From NCBI RefSeq assembly GCF_964253915.1, contig NZ_CAXUSG020000005.1, forward strand, positions 62,001 to 126,000: a stretch of DNA of 64,000 nucleotides, written 5' to 3'. Made by a program: the position numbers and the translations under genes. Within the stretch, counting starts at the first letter, position 1. Every line of letters begins with the position of its first letter. The stretch comes from Metarhizobium sp964253915. Its GTDB lineage: Bacteria; Pseudomonadota; Alphaproteobacteria; Rhizobiales; Rhizobiaceae. The notes below the pieces were generated by a model. That model searched no databases. It was given only the letters and a program-made list of their open reading frames with translations, and was not told the origin of the DNA. Of the stretch, positions 1 to 9,428 are shown piece after piece.

Positions 1-1
1 C

Positions 2-721
2 CGCCGCGCGGAACTCCTGACCAACAGCACCGTGCAGGATGGGCAGGTGGGTCTGTTGTTCATCGACGGTGTCTACCAGCGCCTGTTGCAGCCGGGTCTG
101 CACGGTTTCTGGAGCGTTGGACGCAGCATCCAGGTCAAGGCCGTGGATCTGAAGCGGCAGTCGCTCGACGTTGCCGGTCAGGAACTCCTGACCCGCGACC
201 GCGTGACGATCCGCGTCAACATCACGGCCGAATACCGGGTGGTGGATGCGGTGAAGGCCGTGACGTCGGTGAAGGATTTTGCGGATGCGCTGTACCGCGC
301 CCTGCAATTTGCCTTCCGCCGGACGCTGGGCACGATGACGCTCGACCAGATCCTCGAGCGTAGCGTTTCTGCGCATGCCGAAGCGGCCGACAAGGTGCGC
401 GAGGACATGGCGGAGATCGGGTTGGAAATCCTCGGCATCGAGCTCAAGGACGTGATCCTGCCGGGCGACATGCGCGAGATCCTCAACCAGGTGGTCGCGG
501 CTGAAAAGCAGGCCGAGGCCAACGTTATCCGCCGTCGCGAGGAAACGAACGCCACGCGTTCGCTGCTCAACACGGCGAAGGTGATGGCGGAGAACCCGGT
601 GATGCTGCGGCTGAAAGAGCTGGAGGCTCTGGAAGCCATTGCCGGCAAGGTGGAACGCCTGACCATCCACAACGGTACGGGTGGTCTGATGAACGACATC
701 GTCAAGCTGCGCGGTGAATGA
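2..721 (+). CDS. Slipin / SPFH-domain membrane protein, 5'-truncated by window edge
   Basis: The reading frame is open from the left edge to a stop at 719-721, so the true start lies outside the window; an in-frame GTG at 32 is probably internal. The 239 visible residues carry a prohibitin/stomatin (SPFH) core: GLHGFWSVGR, then an RDRVTIRVN strand, then the long alanine/glutamate-rich helix (AAEKQAEANVIRRREE) typical of slipins. Family members assemble into ring-shaped oligomers on the inner membrane. The membrane anchor expected at the N-terminus is not in the window. The C-terminal end is compact. A strong terminator follows directly. The family assignment is firm; the physiological role is not known from sequence. 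Confidence 0.85.
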   Translation, partial: RRAELLTNSTVQDGQVGLLFIDGVYQRLLQPGLHGFWSVGRSIQVKAVDLKRQSLDVAGQELLTRDRVTIRVNITAEYRVVDAVKAVTSVKDFADALYRALQFAFRRTLGTMTLDQILERSVSAHAEAADKVREDMAEIGLEILGIELKDVILPGDMREILNQVVAAEKQAEANVIRRREETNATRSLLNTAKVMAENPVMLRLKELEALEAIAGKVERLTIHNGTGGLMNDIVKLRGE

Positions 722-726
722 ATGGG

Positions 727-754
727 GCGCCGCCGGGAAACCGGCGGCGCTTTT
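727..754 (+). terminator. Rho-independent terminator after the slipin gene
   Basis: A perfect 10-bp GC stem (727-736 with 741-750), a GAAA loop and a TTTT tail, beginning 6 bases after the slipin stop codon. Confidence 0.85.
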
Positions 755-768
755 GTCGCTTGCGGCGG

Positions 769-893
769 CCCCTCATCCCCCTGCCGGGACCTTCTCCCCG
801 TTCTGACGGGGAGAAGGGGCTTGTGGCACTGTCGGCGCTCCATCCTCCTTCGCCCCGCTTGCGGGGAGAAGGTCCCGGCAGGGGGATGAGGGG
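769..893. repeat. RIME-type rhizobial intergenic palindromic repeat
   Basis: A 125-bp element with long inverted ends: CCCCTCATCCCCCTGCCGGG at the left and its near-perfect complement at the right (ending GGGGATGAGGGG at 893). Inside are two shorter CTTCTCCCC/GGGGAGAAG palindromes. This matches what I recall of the Rhizobium-specific intergenic mosaic elements found in many copies in Rhizobiaceae. It lies between a plus-strand gene and a minus-strand gene that converge on it. Confidence 0.8.
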
Positions 894-911
894 CGGGCAC
901 CCACCGTTGCA

Positions 912-1169
912 CTACCGATTGTCGAGTTGCGACCGCACCAGCCGCAAACCCTTGTCGGTGATGCGGTAGGGTTGTCCGCCGGACGAGCGGATCGCCTTCA
1001 GCCGTTTCAGCTTTCTGAAGAGCGTCATGTCGAAATCCGGATAGAGCCAGCCGTCACGTGTAAAACAACTGACGGTTTCGACCTTCTTGCGGTCATCGCG
1101 TTCGATTTCGATGCGGCCGCCCTGGGCCATGAGATGCAGGATGCGCTGCTCTGCGCGGGAAATATCCAT
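912..1169 (-). CDS. YjhX-family toxin-like protein
   Basis: Predicted protein of 85 residues beginning MDISRAEQRILHLMAQGG and ending SQLDNR. It matches the YjhX/UPF0386 family in length and in its signature blocks: an N-terminal ISR.EQR.LH..AQGG helix, a central CFTRDGW block, and a C-terminal GG.PYRI..KG segment. Escherichia coli YjhX (TopAI) is described as a DNA topoisomerase I inhibitor toxin neutralised by YjhQ, a GNAT acetyltransferase. An in-frame start 20 codons upstream (1229) exists, but the family begins at the MDIS methionine, so 1169 is chosen although its ribosome binding site is weak. The nearest upstream gene is a divergent GNAT acetyltransferase at 1477. The family is confident; toxicity here is inference. 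Confidence 0.8.
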   Translation of the reverse strand: MDISRAEQRILHLMAQGGRIEIERDDRKKVETVSCFTRDGWLYPDFDMTLFRKLKRLKAIRSSGGQPYRITDKGLRLVRSQLDNR

Positions 1170-1476
1170 TGATGTGAGATCCGAGGTCGCGTCGTGAAGA
1201 CGCAGAAAAACGATCTGCCGTTCTTGCAAACGTCAGGGCTTTCGTTTTTCGGGCCCGTGCCCGCGGAAATCCGCGAGCAGGGGCCTTTACCGGGTCTCAG
1301 GCGATAACATCAAAGCTCCATGATTGGACGGGTTTTTCTAGAAGTTCGGGGATCGCAGGTCAAGCTTGTGGTGGTGATGCGGCCTGCGCGGCAACCGTGG
1401 AATGTTGAAAATCCGCACCGATGCTGGAAAAACCGAAAAGTGGATGGTTTAATGTTGGAATAACAAAGGGGTGCCT

Positions 1477-1986
1477 ATGATCATCATCCGCCACGCACGC
1501 GACGACGAAGCGAGCCTGCTGGCCGAGGTCGGCATACGCGCGTGGGGCAGGGCGATGCTGAACGTCGGCGATATCGAGGCGATGGAGAAGGGCGCCGAAA
1601 GTGCCTTTATCAATTTCACCCGTGGCTCCTGGCGCACCATCATGGTCATCGAGCGTCATGGCATGCCTGCCGGTTGGGCTGCCCGCGAAACCCTTGACGA
1701 AAACATCACCGATTTCTGGATCGACCCGAGCCAGGAAGGCCAGGGATTGGGAAAGGCGCTGCTGGAGGTGGTGGAAGAGGAGATTCGCGGCCGGGGTTTC
1801 GACAAGGTCTGTCTGCAGACCCACGCCCGCAACGAGCAGGCAGTCCGCTTTTTCACCGCGCGCGGTTATTCGGTGCAATGGCTGTCCTTCGTCTATTCCC
1901 CGAAACTCGACCGCGATGTCGAGACGGTCGGCCTCGTCAAATATTTCGCCGTCGAGGAGCCGGATACCTACGGGCCGGGTTTCTAA
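1477..1986 (+). CDS. GNAT-family N-acetyltransferase
   Basis: A 169-residue acetyltransferase of the GNAT fold. The acetyl-CoA pyrophosphate-binding signature is clear (EGQGLGKALLEVVEEE, about residue 88 onward), followed by the LQTHARNEQAVRFFTARGY segment typical of motif B. The ATG at 1477 is preceded by an AAAGGGG ribosome binding site at a good distance; a GTG at 1471 would lie inside that site, so it is rejected. The substrate cannot be read from sequence. It is divergent from the YjhX-like gene with about 300 bases between, and 118 bases upstream of gatB. It could be a protein or small-molecule acetyltransferase, or the antitoxin partner of YjhX. Confidence 0.85.
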   Translation: MIIIRHARDDEASLLAEVGIRAWGRAMLNVGDIEAMEKGAESAFINFTRGSWRTIMVIERHGMPAGWAARETLDENITDFWIDPSQEGQGLGKALLEVVEEEIRGRGFDKVCLQTHARNEQAVRFFTARGYSVQWLSFVYSPKLDRDVETVGLVKYFAVEEPDTYGPGF

Positions 1987-2104
1987 GCCTGCCACACCTG
2001 TTGCAGAGTGGTGTTCTCGCCCGGTTTACTGTCAGAAGCCTTGCGCGGCCTGCGCAATTGCTCTACCTCACGGATCTGAAAAAACAGCCTATCACGAGCG
2101 TAAG

Positions 2105-3607
<1,503 letters not shown>

Positions 3608-3612
3608 GCCCC

Positions 3613-4107
3613 GTGTTTTTCGTCCGCACCGGCGGCGAGCGCGATCTTGCGCAGGTGAGCAAGCTGCTGACGGAAACGCTGCACGCCACCTACAACGCGC
3701 TCTACAGCGCCGACGAGGTCGAAGCGATGGTGACCGCCATCGCGTCGCCGGCGGCGCTGAAGGCCACACTGCGCGAAAAGGGTGGCGAATTTCTCGTTGC
3801 CGATGACGGCCGCAAGATCGGCGGCATGGCGTTTGCCCGAATGTCCGACCGGCTGGCCAAGACGGCGGTCATTCGTCAGCTCTATGTTCATCCGTCGCAT
3901 CAGCGGCAGGGTGTCGGGCGCGATCTGTTCGCCGAAATCGAGACCTGCTTTCCCGATGCGGAAATCCTCCGGCTGGAAGTCGATGCCCGCAATGCCGGTG
4001 CCATCGCCTTCTTCCAGGCGCATGGCATGCGCGAGATCGATCGTATCGAGGTGGCCGGCGATCCCGCGCCCTTGACGGTGGTTCTGGAAAAACCGCTCGG
4101 GCTTTGA
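3613..4107 (+). CDS. GNAT-family N-acetyltransferase downstream of gatB
   Basis: A 164-residue GNAT protein. Motif A appears as QLYVHPSHQRQGVGRDLFAEIE (about residues 96-117), followed by the LEVDARNAGAIAFFQAHGM block. The start is a GTG at 3613; its ribosome binding site GAGGAG overlaps the end of gatB, so the two genes are probably translated from one message. Substrate unknown. It is a different protein from the GNAT at 1477, sharing only the fold. Family assignment is solid, function is open. Confidence 0.85.
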   Translation: MFFVRTGGERDLAQVSKLLTETLHATYNALYSADEVEAMVTAIASPAALKATLREKGGEFLVADDGRKIGGMAFARMSDRLAKTAVIRQLYVHPSHQRQGVGRDLFAEIETCFPDAEILRLEVDARNAGAIAFFQAHGMREIDRIEVAGDPAPLTVVLEKPLGL

Positions 4108-4294
4108 GCGGCAAGTGTTGTGTCGAGTCGTCGTCGCATGGAGACGAAACCGCGGCGATTTGACCTCTCCCGCGCGGAGAAATGAGGCGGGCCGGCGGCG
4201 GGAATCACTAGACAATTCCGGCCTCAGGCGGCATAAGCGAAGGAACAGATTTCGCGCGCTTTAGAAGCGTTCTTGCGAAGCCGAAGGAAAAGAC

Positions 4295-4693
4295 ATGAAG
4301 AATCTCCTGTTGCAGATTTTCACCTGGTGGAGCGGCCAGACCATCGGTACGCGCTTCCACACCTGGCGTCACGGCGAGCGCGTCGGCCAGGACGATTTCG
4401 GCAATGTCTATTACCAGGGCGGCAAGGATTCCGAAGGCCGCACGCGGCGCTGGGTGATCTACAACGGTTATGCCGAAGCCTCGGCGATCCCGCCCGGCTG
4501 GCACGGCTGGATGCATCACCGCACCGACGTTCCGCCGAGCAAGGAAAACTACGTCGCTCGCGACTGGCAGAAGCAGCACCGTTCCAACCCGACCGGAACG
4601 GCGCAGGCTTACCGCCCGCCGGGTTCGCTGGCTGTCCCCGGCGAACGGCCGCGCGTCACTGGCGATTACGACGCCTGGACCCCGGGGAATTGA
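4295..4693 (+). CDS. NDUFA12-family complex I accessory subunit
   Basis: Predicted 132-residue protein homologous to mitochondrial NDUFA12 (B17.2), an accessory subunit of NADH:ubiquinone oxidoreductase found in alphaproteobacteria. Hallmarks: an N-terminal FTWWSGQTIGTR, then VGQDDFGNVYYQ, RRWVIYNGYAEAS.IPPGWHGWMHH and a C-terminal YDAWTPG. The length is typical. ATG 4295 has GAAGGAAAAG upstream. It is not next to the nuo operon; it precedes a DUF2155 gene in the same direction, which is an arrangement I associate with rhizobia. It should act at the peripheral/membrane arm junction of complex I. Confidence 0.9.
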   Translation: MKNLLLQIFTWWSGQTIGTRFHTWRHGERVGQDDFGNVYYQGGKDSEGRTRRWVIYNGYAEASAIPPGWHGWMHHRTDVPPSKENYVARDWQKQHRSNPTGTAQAYRPPGSLAVPGERPRVTGDYDAWTPGN

Positions 4694-4770
4694 CCCCGGT
4701 TTTGGCCACATTTGGGGTTTAGCTCCAAAGCCGATCGTATAGGGTTGGCATACGCTGGAGACGGGCGAAT

Positions 4771-5214
4771 ATGGGTCTTTTCACGCAAGATCGTTCTTGG
4801 CGTGTGTCATTGGTTATGATGATGACGGTGGCTTCAGGTGCGTTTCTGGCCGCCGTGGATAGCCATGCGGCGCGCATTACCAATACCGTCGCGGTATTTT
4901 CCGGCATCGACAAGATCACCGGTCGCATCACAACTTTCGACGTCTACATCAACGAGACCGTTCAGTTCGGCGCGCTGCAGGTGACGCCGAAGGTCTGTTA
5001 TTCCCGCGATGAAACGGAAGCGCAGAAGATCGACGCTTTTGTCGAGGTCGATGAGATCACCCTTGATCGCAAGATCCGCCGCATCTTTTCCGGATGGATG
5101 TTTGCCGATAGCCCCGGCCTGAATGCCGTCGAGCATCCGATCTATGACGTCTGGCTGAAGGAGTGCAAGCAAAACTCCGAAGTGCCGCCGCCGGATTCAT
5201 CGGCGTCGCAATAA
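4771..5214 (+). CDS. DUF2155 domain secreted protein
   Basis: 147 residues with an N-terminal hydrophobic export segment (about residues 10-32, ending SHAARI) and a conserved alphaproteobacterial DUF2155 body: RITTFDVYINE, then FGALQVTPKVCYSRDETE, then IFSGWMFADSPGLNAVEHPIYDVWLKEC. The two cysteines (CYSR, KEC) could form a disulfide in the periplasm. Function is unknown. It converges with aat, whose stop is 56 bases away. NDUFA12 and DUF2155 being adjacent suggests a shared transcript but does not show a shared role. Confidence 0.85.
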   Translation: MGLFTQDRSWRVSLVMMMTVASGAFLAAVDSHAARITNTVAVFSGIDKITGRITTFDVYINETVQFGALQVTPKVCYSRDETEAQKIDAFVEVDEITLDRKIRRIFSGWMFADSPGLNAVEHPIYDVWLKECKQNSEVPPPDSSASQ

Positions 5215-5270
5215 GCCCTGTCGTTTCAAAGCCAGTTTAAGAGAAACGCCCGCGCTTCGCGTCGGTGTCG

Positions 5271-5885
5271 TCAGAATTCCAGATGTGGCGAATCCATCGC
5301 CTGCTCCAGTATCCGGCCATAATCCTCTTTCGGAACGTCGATGGCGCCGAACGTCTTCAGATGGTCGGTGGTGAATTGCGTGTCGAGCAGCAGGAAACCT
5401 TTCTCCCGCAAGCGCTCGACGAGGCGAACGAGGCACATCTTCGACGCATTGGTGCGCCGGGAAAACATGCTTTCACCGAAGAAGGCGGCGCCGAGCGACA
5501 CGCCATAAAGCCCGCCGATCAGTGTTTCTCCATCCCACGCCTCGACGGAGTGTGCGTGGCCGTATCGGTGTAGTGTTGAATAAAGAGAACGGATTGTGCT
5601 GTTGATCCAGGTTGTCGGCCTGTCGCCCGTCGATTCGGCGCAGGCCGCGATAACCTCGTCGAAAGCGGTATCGAAGCGGATGTCGTAGGTCGTGCGGCGC
5701 AGGTCCTTGGCGAGGCTGCGGGAGACGTGGAAGGCGTCGAGCGGGATCACGCCGCGCATTTCCGGCTCGACCCAGAAAATCTCCGGATCGTCTGCCGATT
5801 CGGCCATCGGGAAGAGCCCGATGGAGTAGGCGCGCAGCAGGATCTCCGGCGTGATCGTCGAATATCTGCCGCGCTTCGTTGCCAT
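5271..5885 (-). CDS. aat: Leucyl/phenylalanyl-tRNA--protein transferase
   Basis: Aat, 204 residues. It transfers Leu or Phe from tRNA to the N-terminal Arg or Lys of proteins, creating N-degrons for ClpAP in the cytoplasm. Family hallmarks are visible: AYSIGLFPMAE, FWVEPEMRGVIPLD, HSVEAWDGETLIGGLYGVSLG.AFFGESMFS and the final LLDTQF segment with the DHLKTFGA motif. The ATG lies 5 bases after the accC stop, so it is the last gene of an accB-accC-aat operon. Length agrees with short alphaproteobacterial Aat proteins. Confidence 0.95.
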   Translation of the reverse strand: MATKRGRYSTITPEILLRAYSIGLFPMAESADDPEIFWVEPEMRGVIPLDAFHVSRSLAKDLRRTTYDIRFDTAFDEVIAACAESTGDRPTTWINSTIRSLYSTLHRYGHAHSVEAWDGETLIGGLYGVSLGAAFFGESMFSRRTNASKMCLVRLVERLREKGFLLLDTQFTTDHLKTFGAIDVPKEDYGRILEQAMDSPHLEF

Positions 5886-5890
5886 GCGCC

Positions 5891-7234
<1,344 letters not shown>

Positions 7235-7245
7235 GCGGTCCAGCC

Positions 7246-7722
7246 TTATTCGAGGACGATCAGCGCTTCGCCATATTCAACAGGGCGACCGTCATCCACC
7301 AAGATTTCCTTGACGACGCCGGAACGCGGCGAGGGGATCTGGTTCATGGTCTTCATCGCTTCGATGATCAAAAGCGTCTGGCCTTCCTTGACCGTCGCGC
7401 CGACTTCGATGAACGGGCGGGAGCCGGGAGCCGGAGCCATGTAGCACGTGCCGACCATCGGCGCCGTGACGACGTTTGCCGGGTCACGGGTTGCGACAGG
7501 CGCTGCGGCAACCGATGCGGTGACCGGAGCGGAAGCCGTTGCGGCGAAAGCCGGCTGACCGACTGGCACAGGCGCCTGGATATATTGCGGAGCGCGCTCG
7601 CGCGAAACGCGGATGCGCATATCTTCCTGTTCGACTTCGATTTCGGTGAGGTCGGTTTCGTTGAGGATGTTCGCGAGTTCGCGGATCAACGACTTGTCGA
7701 TACCCGTTTTCTTTTCAGCCAT
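7246..7722 (-). CDS. accB: Biotin carboxyl carrier protein of acetyl-CoA carboxylase
   Basis: AccB, 158 residues. The C-terminal biotinyl domain carries the target lysine (K124) in the EAMKTMN motif; the typical form in E. coli is AMKMMN. A Pro/Ala-rich linker (about residues 45-85) joins it to a short helical N-terminus. It carries carboxybiotin from AccC to the carboxyltransferase. It leads the accB-accC-aat unit. In related genomes as I remember them, aroQ precedes accB; here the next gene upstream is a DsbA-like protein 214 bases away with no room for aroQ. Confidence 0.96.
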   Translation of the reverse strand: MAEKKTGIDKSLIRELANILNETDLTEIEVEQEDMRIRVSRERAPQYIQAPVPVGQPAFAATASAPVTASVAAAPVATRDPANVVTAPMVGTCYMAPAPGSRPFIEVGATVKEGQTLLIIEAMKTMNQIPSPRSGVVKEILVDDGRPVEYGEALIVLE

Positions 7723-7845
7723 GGATCTATGCCCTGTATTCTTGTTCTTAAGTTCTGTTTCGAAGCGCCAGGCGCTGTCTCGTCTCGCCGGCCGACCATG
7801 GAAAAATGGCCGCGGGCCTGAAATTCAAGGCGCACCTATAGACTG

Positions 7846-7879
7846 CCGGGCGTCCAAGGGAAAGCCCTTTGACGCCCGG
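7846..7879 (-). terminator. Strong hairpin after the DsbA-like gene
   Basis: A 9+5 bp stem (7846-7854 and 7856-7860 with 7865-7869 and 7871-7879) interrupted by a single mismatch, loop AAAG. It lies just downstream of the minus-strand dsbA-like stop and upstream of accB. No T-run follows, so it may be a transcript-end or stability structure and not a classical terminator. Confidence 0.45.
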
Positions 7880-7936
7880 GTCCACCTGTCTCCACCGCTC
7901 AGGAGCAATTCTCGCCGCACAAAAGGGCGCAGGGCC

Positions 7937-8704
7937 TCAGCATGTGGCCTTGCCGCAGCTTCTGACATTGCTGATCTTCGCTTCCAGCGCATCGGCGCCG
8001 ATGGCGCCATAAACGGCCTCGCTGCCGACCACGTAGGACGGCGTGCCGCTGACGCCCAGTGCCGTCGCTAGTTTGTATGCCTGCTTGACGGCCTCGTCGT
8101 TCGGCTTGTCGGCCATCATCTTGCGCAACGCGTCTTCGCTGACGCCAAGCGACGTGGCGACTTCGATCGCCTTCTCTTCATTGGCGCGGCCTTCGCCGCC
8201 GAGCAGGGCGCGATGGAATTCGCCGTATTTTTCCGGAGCGATGTGGCGGAAGGCCGCCGAAACCTTATGCGCGGCAAGCGAATCCGGTCCGAGGATAGGG
8301 AATTCCTTCAGCACGAAACGCACATTGGTATCCTTGGCAAGGATGGTGTCCATGTCGGCGAGGGCGTGCTTGCAATAGCCGCAATTGTAATCGAAGAACT
8401 CGACGATCGTGACGTCGCCGTTCGGGTTGCCGAGCGAGATGTCGTCGGCGGAGGTGAAGATCGCCGCCTTGTTTTCAGTGACGGCCTGCTCGGCCATCTT
8501 GGCCTGGGCTTCTTCCTGCTTCTTCTTCAGTGCGTCCTGGACATCCAGCATGATCTCCGGATTGGCGATCAGGTATTCCTTGATGAAGGCGCCGATCTCT
8601 TCCTTCTGCTTGTCGTCCAGCGCGTAGGCGGGAGCGATGGATGCCAGCGCGAAGGGCATGGCCATCAGGGCGGTTGTGGCAAGGGTCTTGATAGTGAAGG
8701 CCAT
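7937..8704 (-). CDS. DsbA-family thiol:disulfide oxidoreductase with ScsC-type N-terminus
   Basis: A 255-residue periplasmic protein. The signal peptide is about residues 1-28 (ending PAYA); then comes a charged helical segment resembling the ScsC N-terminal oligomerisation stalk (about 30-82); then a thioredoxin-fold domain with active site C108-GY-C111 and the cis-proline loop region GVSGTPSYVVG. The start at 8704 has GAGGAACT directly upstream; an in-frame ATG at 8767 would put an untypical sequence before the signal peptide. Two more cysteines near the C-terminus (SCGKATC) are unusual and could pair. It probably oxidises or isomerises disulfides in exported proteins. Confidence 0.88.
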   Translation of the reverse strand: MAFTIKTLATTALMAMPFALASIAPAYALDDKQKEEIGAFIKEYLIANPEIMLDVQDALKKKQEEAQAKMAEQAVTENKAAIFTSADDISLGNPNGDVTIVEFFDYNCGYCKHALADMDTILAKDTNVRFVLKEFPILGPDSLAAHKVSAAFRHIAPEKYGEFHRALLGGEGRANEEKAIEVATSLGVSEDALRKMMADKPNDEAVKQAYKLATALGVSGTPSYVVGSEAVYGAIGADALEAKISNVRSCGKATC

Positions 8705-9018
8705 GGAGTTCCTCAAAAAATATCGGCTGCGGCTTTCCCGGATATACCGGTGCTCGACCGGCATCAATGCTTGTGCAGCTTAGGATGCCTGCCTTTCCCG
8801 GAAAACATGAAAATAGTCTTCAAGCCCGCCGGTCGCTGAATTGTGATGACCGGAGCAATGCGGCAAATCTCGGGCGCAGTCGGAGGGGAAACGTCGAAAT
8901 CGCATGCCGGGCCGCCGGCGGATCGTGACGATCCGGCGGTGAACGGCATGCGAGTTGGCAAGGGAGGAAGCCCGGCTCGAAATCACGGACTTCCCCGGTC
9001 ATTGTCGTCGATCACGCG
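8705..9018. other. Intergenic stretch without a gene
   Basis: Between the DsbA-like start and the stop of the small secreted protein, 314 bases contain no convincing coding frame. The only clear structure is the hairpin at 8901-8952. Confidence 0.6.
8901..8952 (-). terminator. Long hairpin downstream of the small secreted protein gene
   Basis: CGCATGCCG (8901-8909) pairs perfectly with CGGCATGCG (8944-8952), and an inner CCGCC/GGCGG plus GATC/GATC stem extends it. It lies about 70 bases beyond the stop of the minus-strand gene at 9019. There is no T-run, so the role as a terminator is only possible. Confidence 0.4.
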
Positions 9019-9267
9019 TTAGTGGCGGCAGACGCGGACACGTTCCCAATAGCGGTTGCCGTACTCGTCGTAGCGGCGAACCTTCTTCCACCAGCAGCGC
9101 TTCTTGCGGTGATACCCGTTGTAGTACTGGACCTCCTGCACGCCGGTCTGGCGGTTGTAACCTTGACCGGCATCCAAGCTCAGGGAAAGACCTGCGGCAT
9201 AGGACGGTACGGCCGCTCCGGTGATCGCCGTGGCAGCAACAGCCATGGCGATGATTAACTTGCGCAT
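9019..9267 (-). CDS. Small secreted hypothetical protein
   Basis: 82 residues. Residues 1-24 form a good signal peptide (MRKLIIAMAVAATAITGAA, cleavage near SYAAG). The mature part is short, basic and rich in Tyr, Trp and Arg, with two cysteines (RCWW and VRVCRH) that could form one disulfide in the periplasm. GGAGAACACGC lies upstream of the start. I do not recognise a named family. It is monocistronic between dsbA-like and rne, both on the same strand. Confidence 0.7.
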   Translation of the reverse strand: MRKLIIAMAVAATAITGAAVPSYAAGLSLSLDAGQGYNRQTGVQEVQYYNGYHRKKRCWWKKVRRYDEYGNRYWERVRVCRH

Positions 9268-9375
9268 GCGTGTTCTCCTTATGTCGTCTTGGATGAGCCG
9301 ATCTCACCCAATGACATTTATATCGCAAGTTTTTGAGGTCGGCGCTGTTTCCGACGGCACAGGCTGTCCCGGAAC

Positions 9376-9404
9376 AAAAAAAGTCGGCCACGAGGGCCGA
9401 CTTT
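9376..9404 (-). terminator. Rho-independent terminator after rne
   Basis: Read on the minus strand, a 10-bp stem (9404-9395 with 9389-9380) with a 5-base loop is followed by a run of Ts (the A-run at 9376-9382). It starts 25 bases past the rne stop. Confidence 0.85.
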
Positions 9405-9428
9405 CATGCGTAGGGATGATTGTGTTTC

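Noticed and set aside
1601..2104. N-terminal extension of gatB running back into the GNAT gene
   Set aside because: No similarity to GatB; the real start at 2105 fits the family and the GNAT frame is the coding one.
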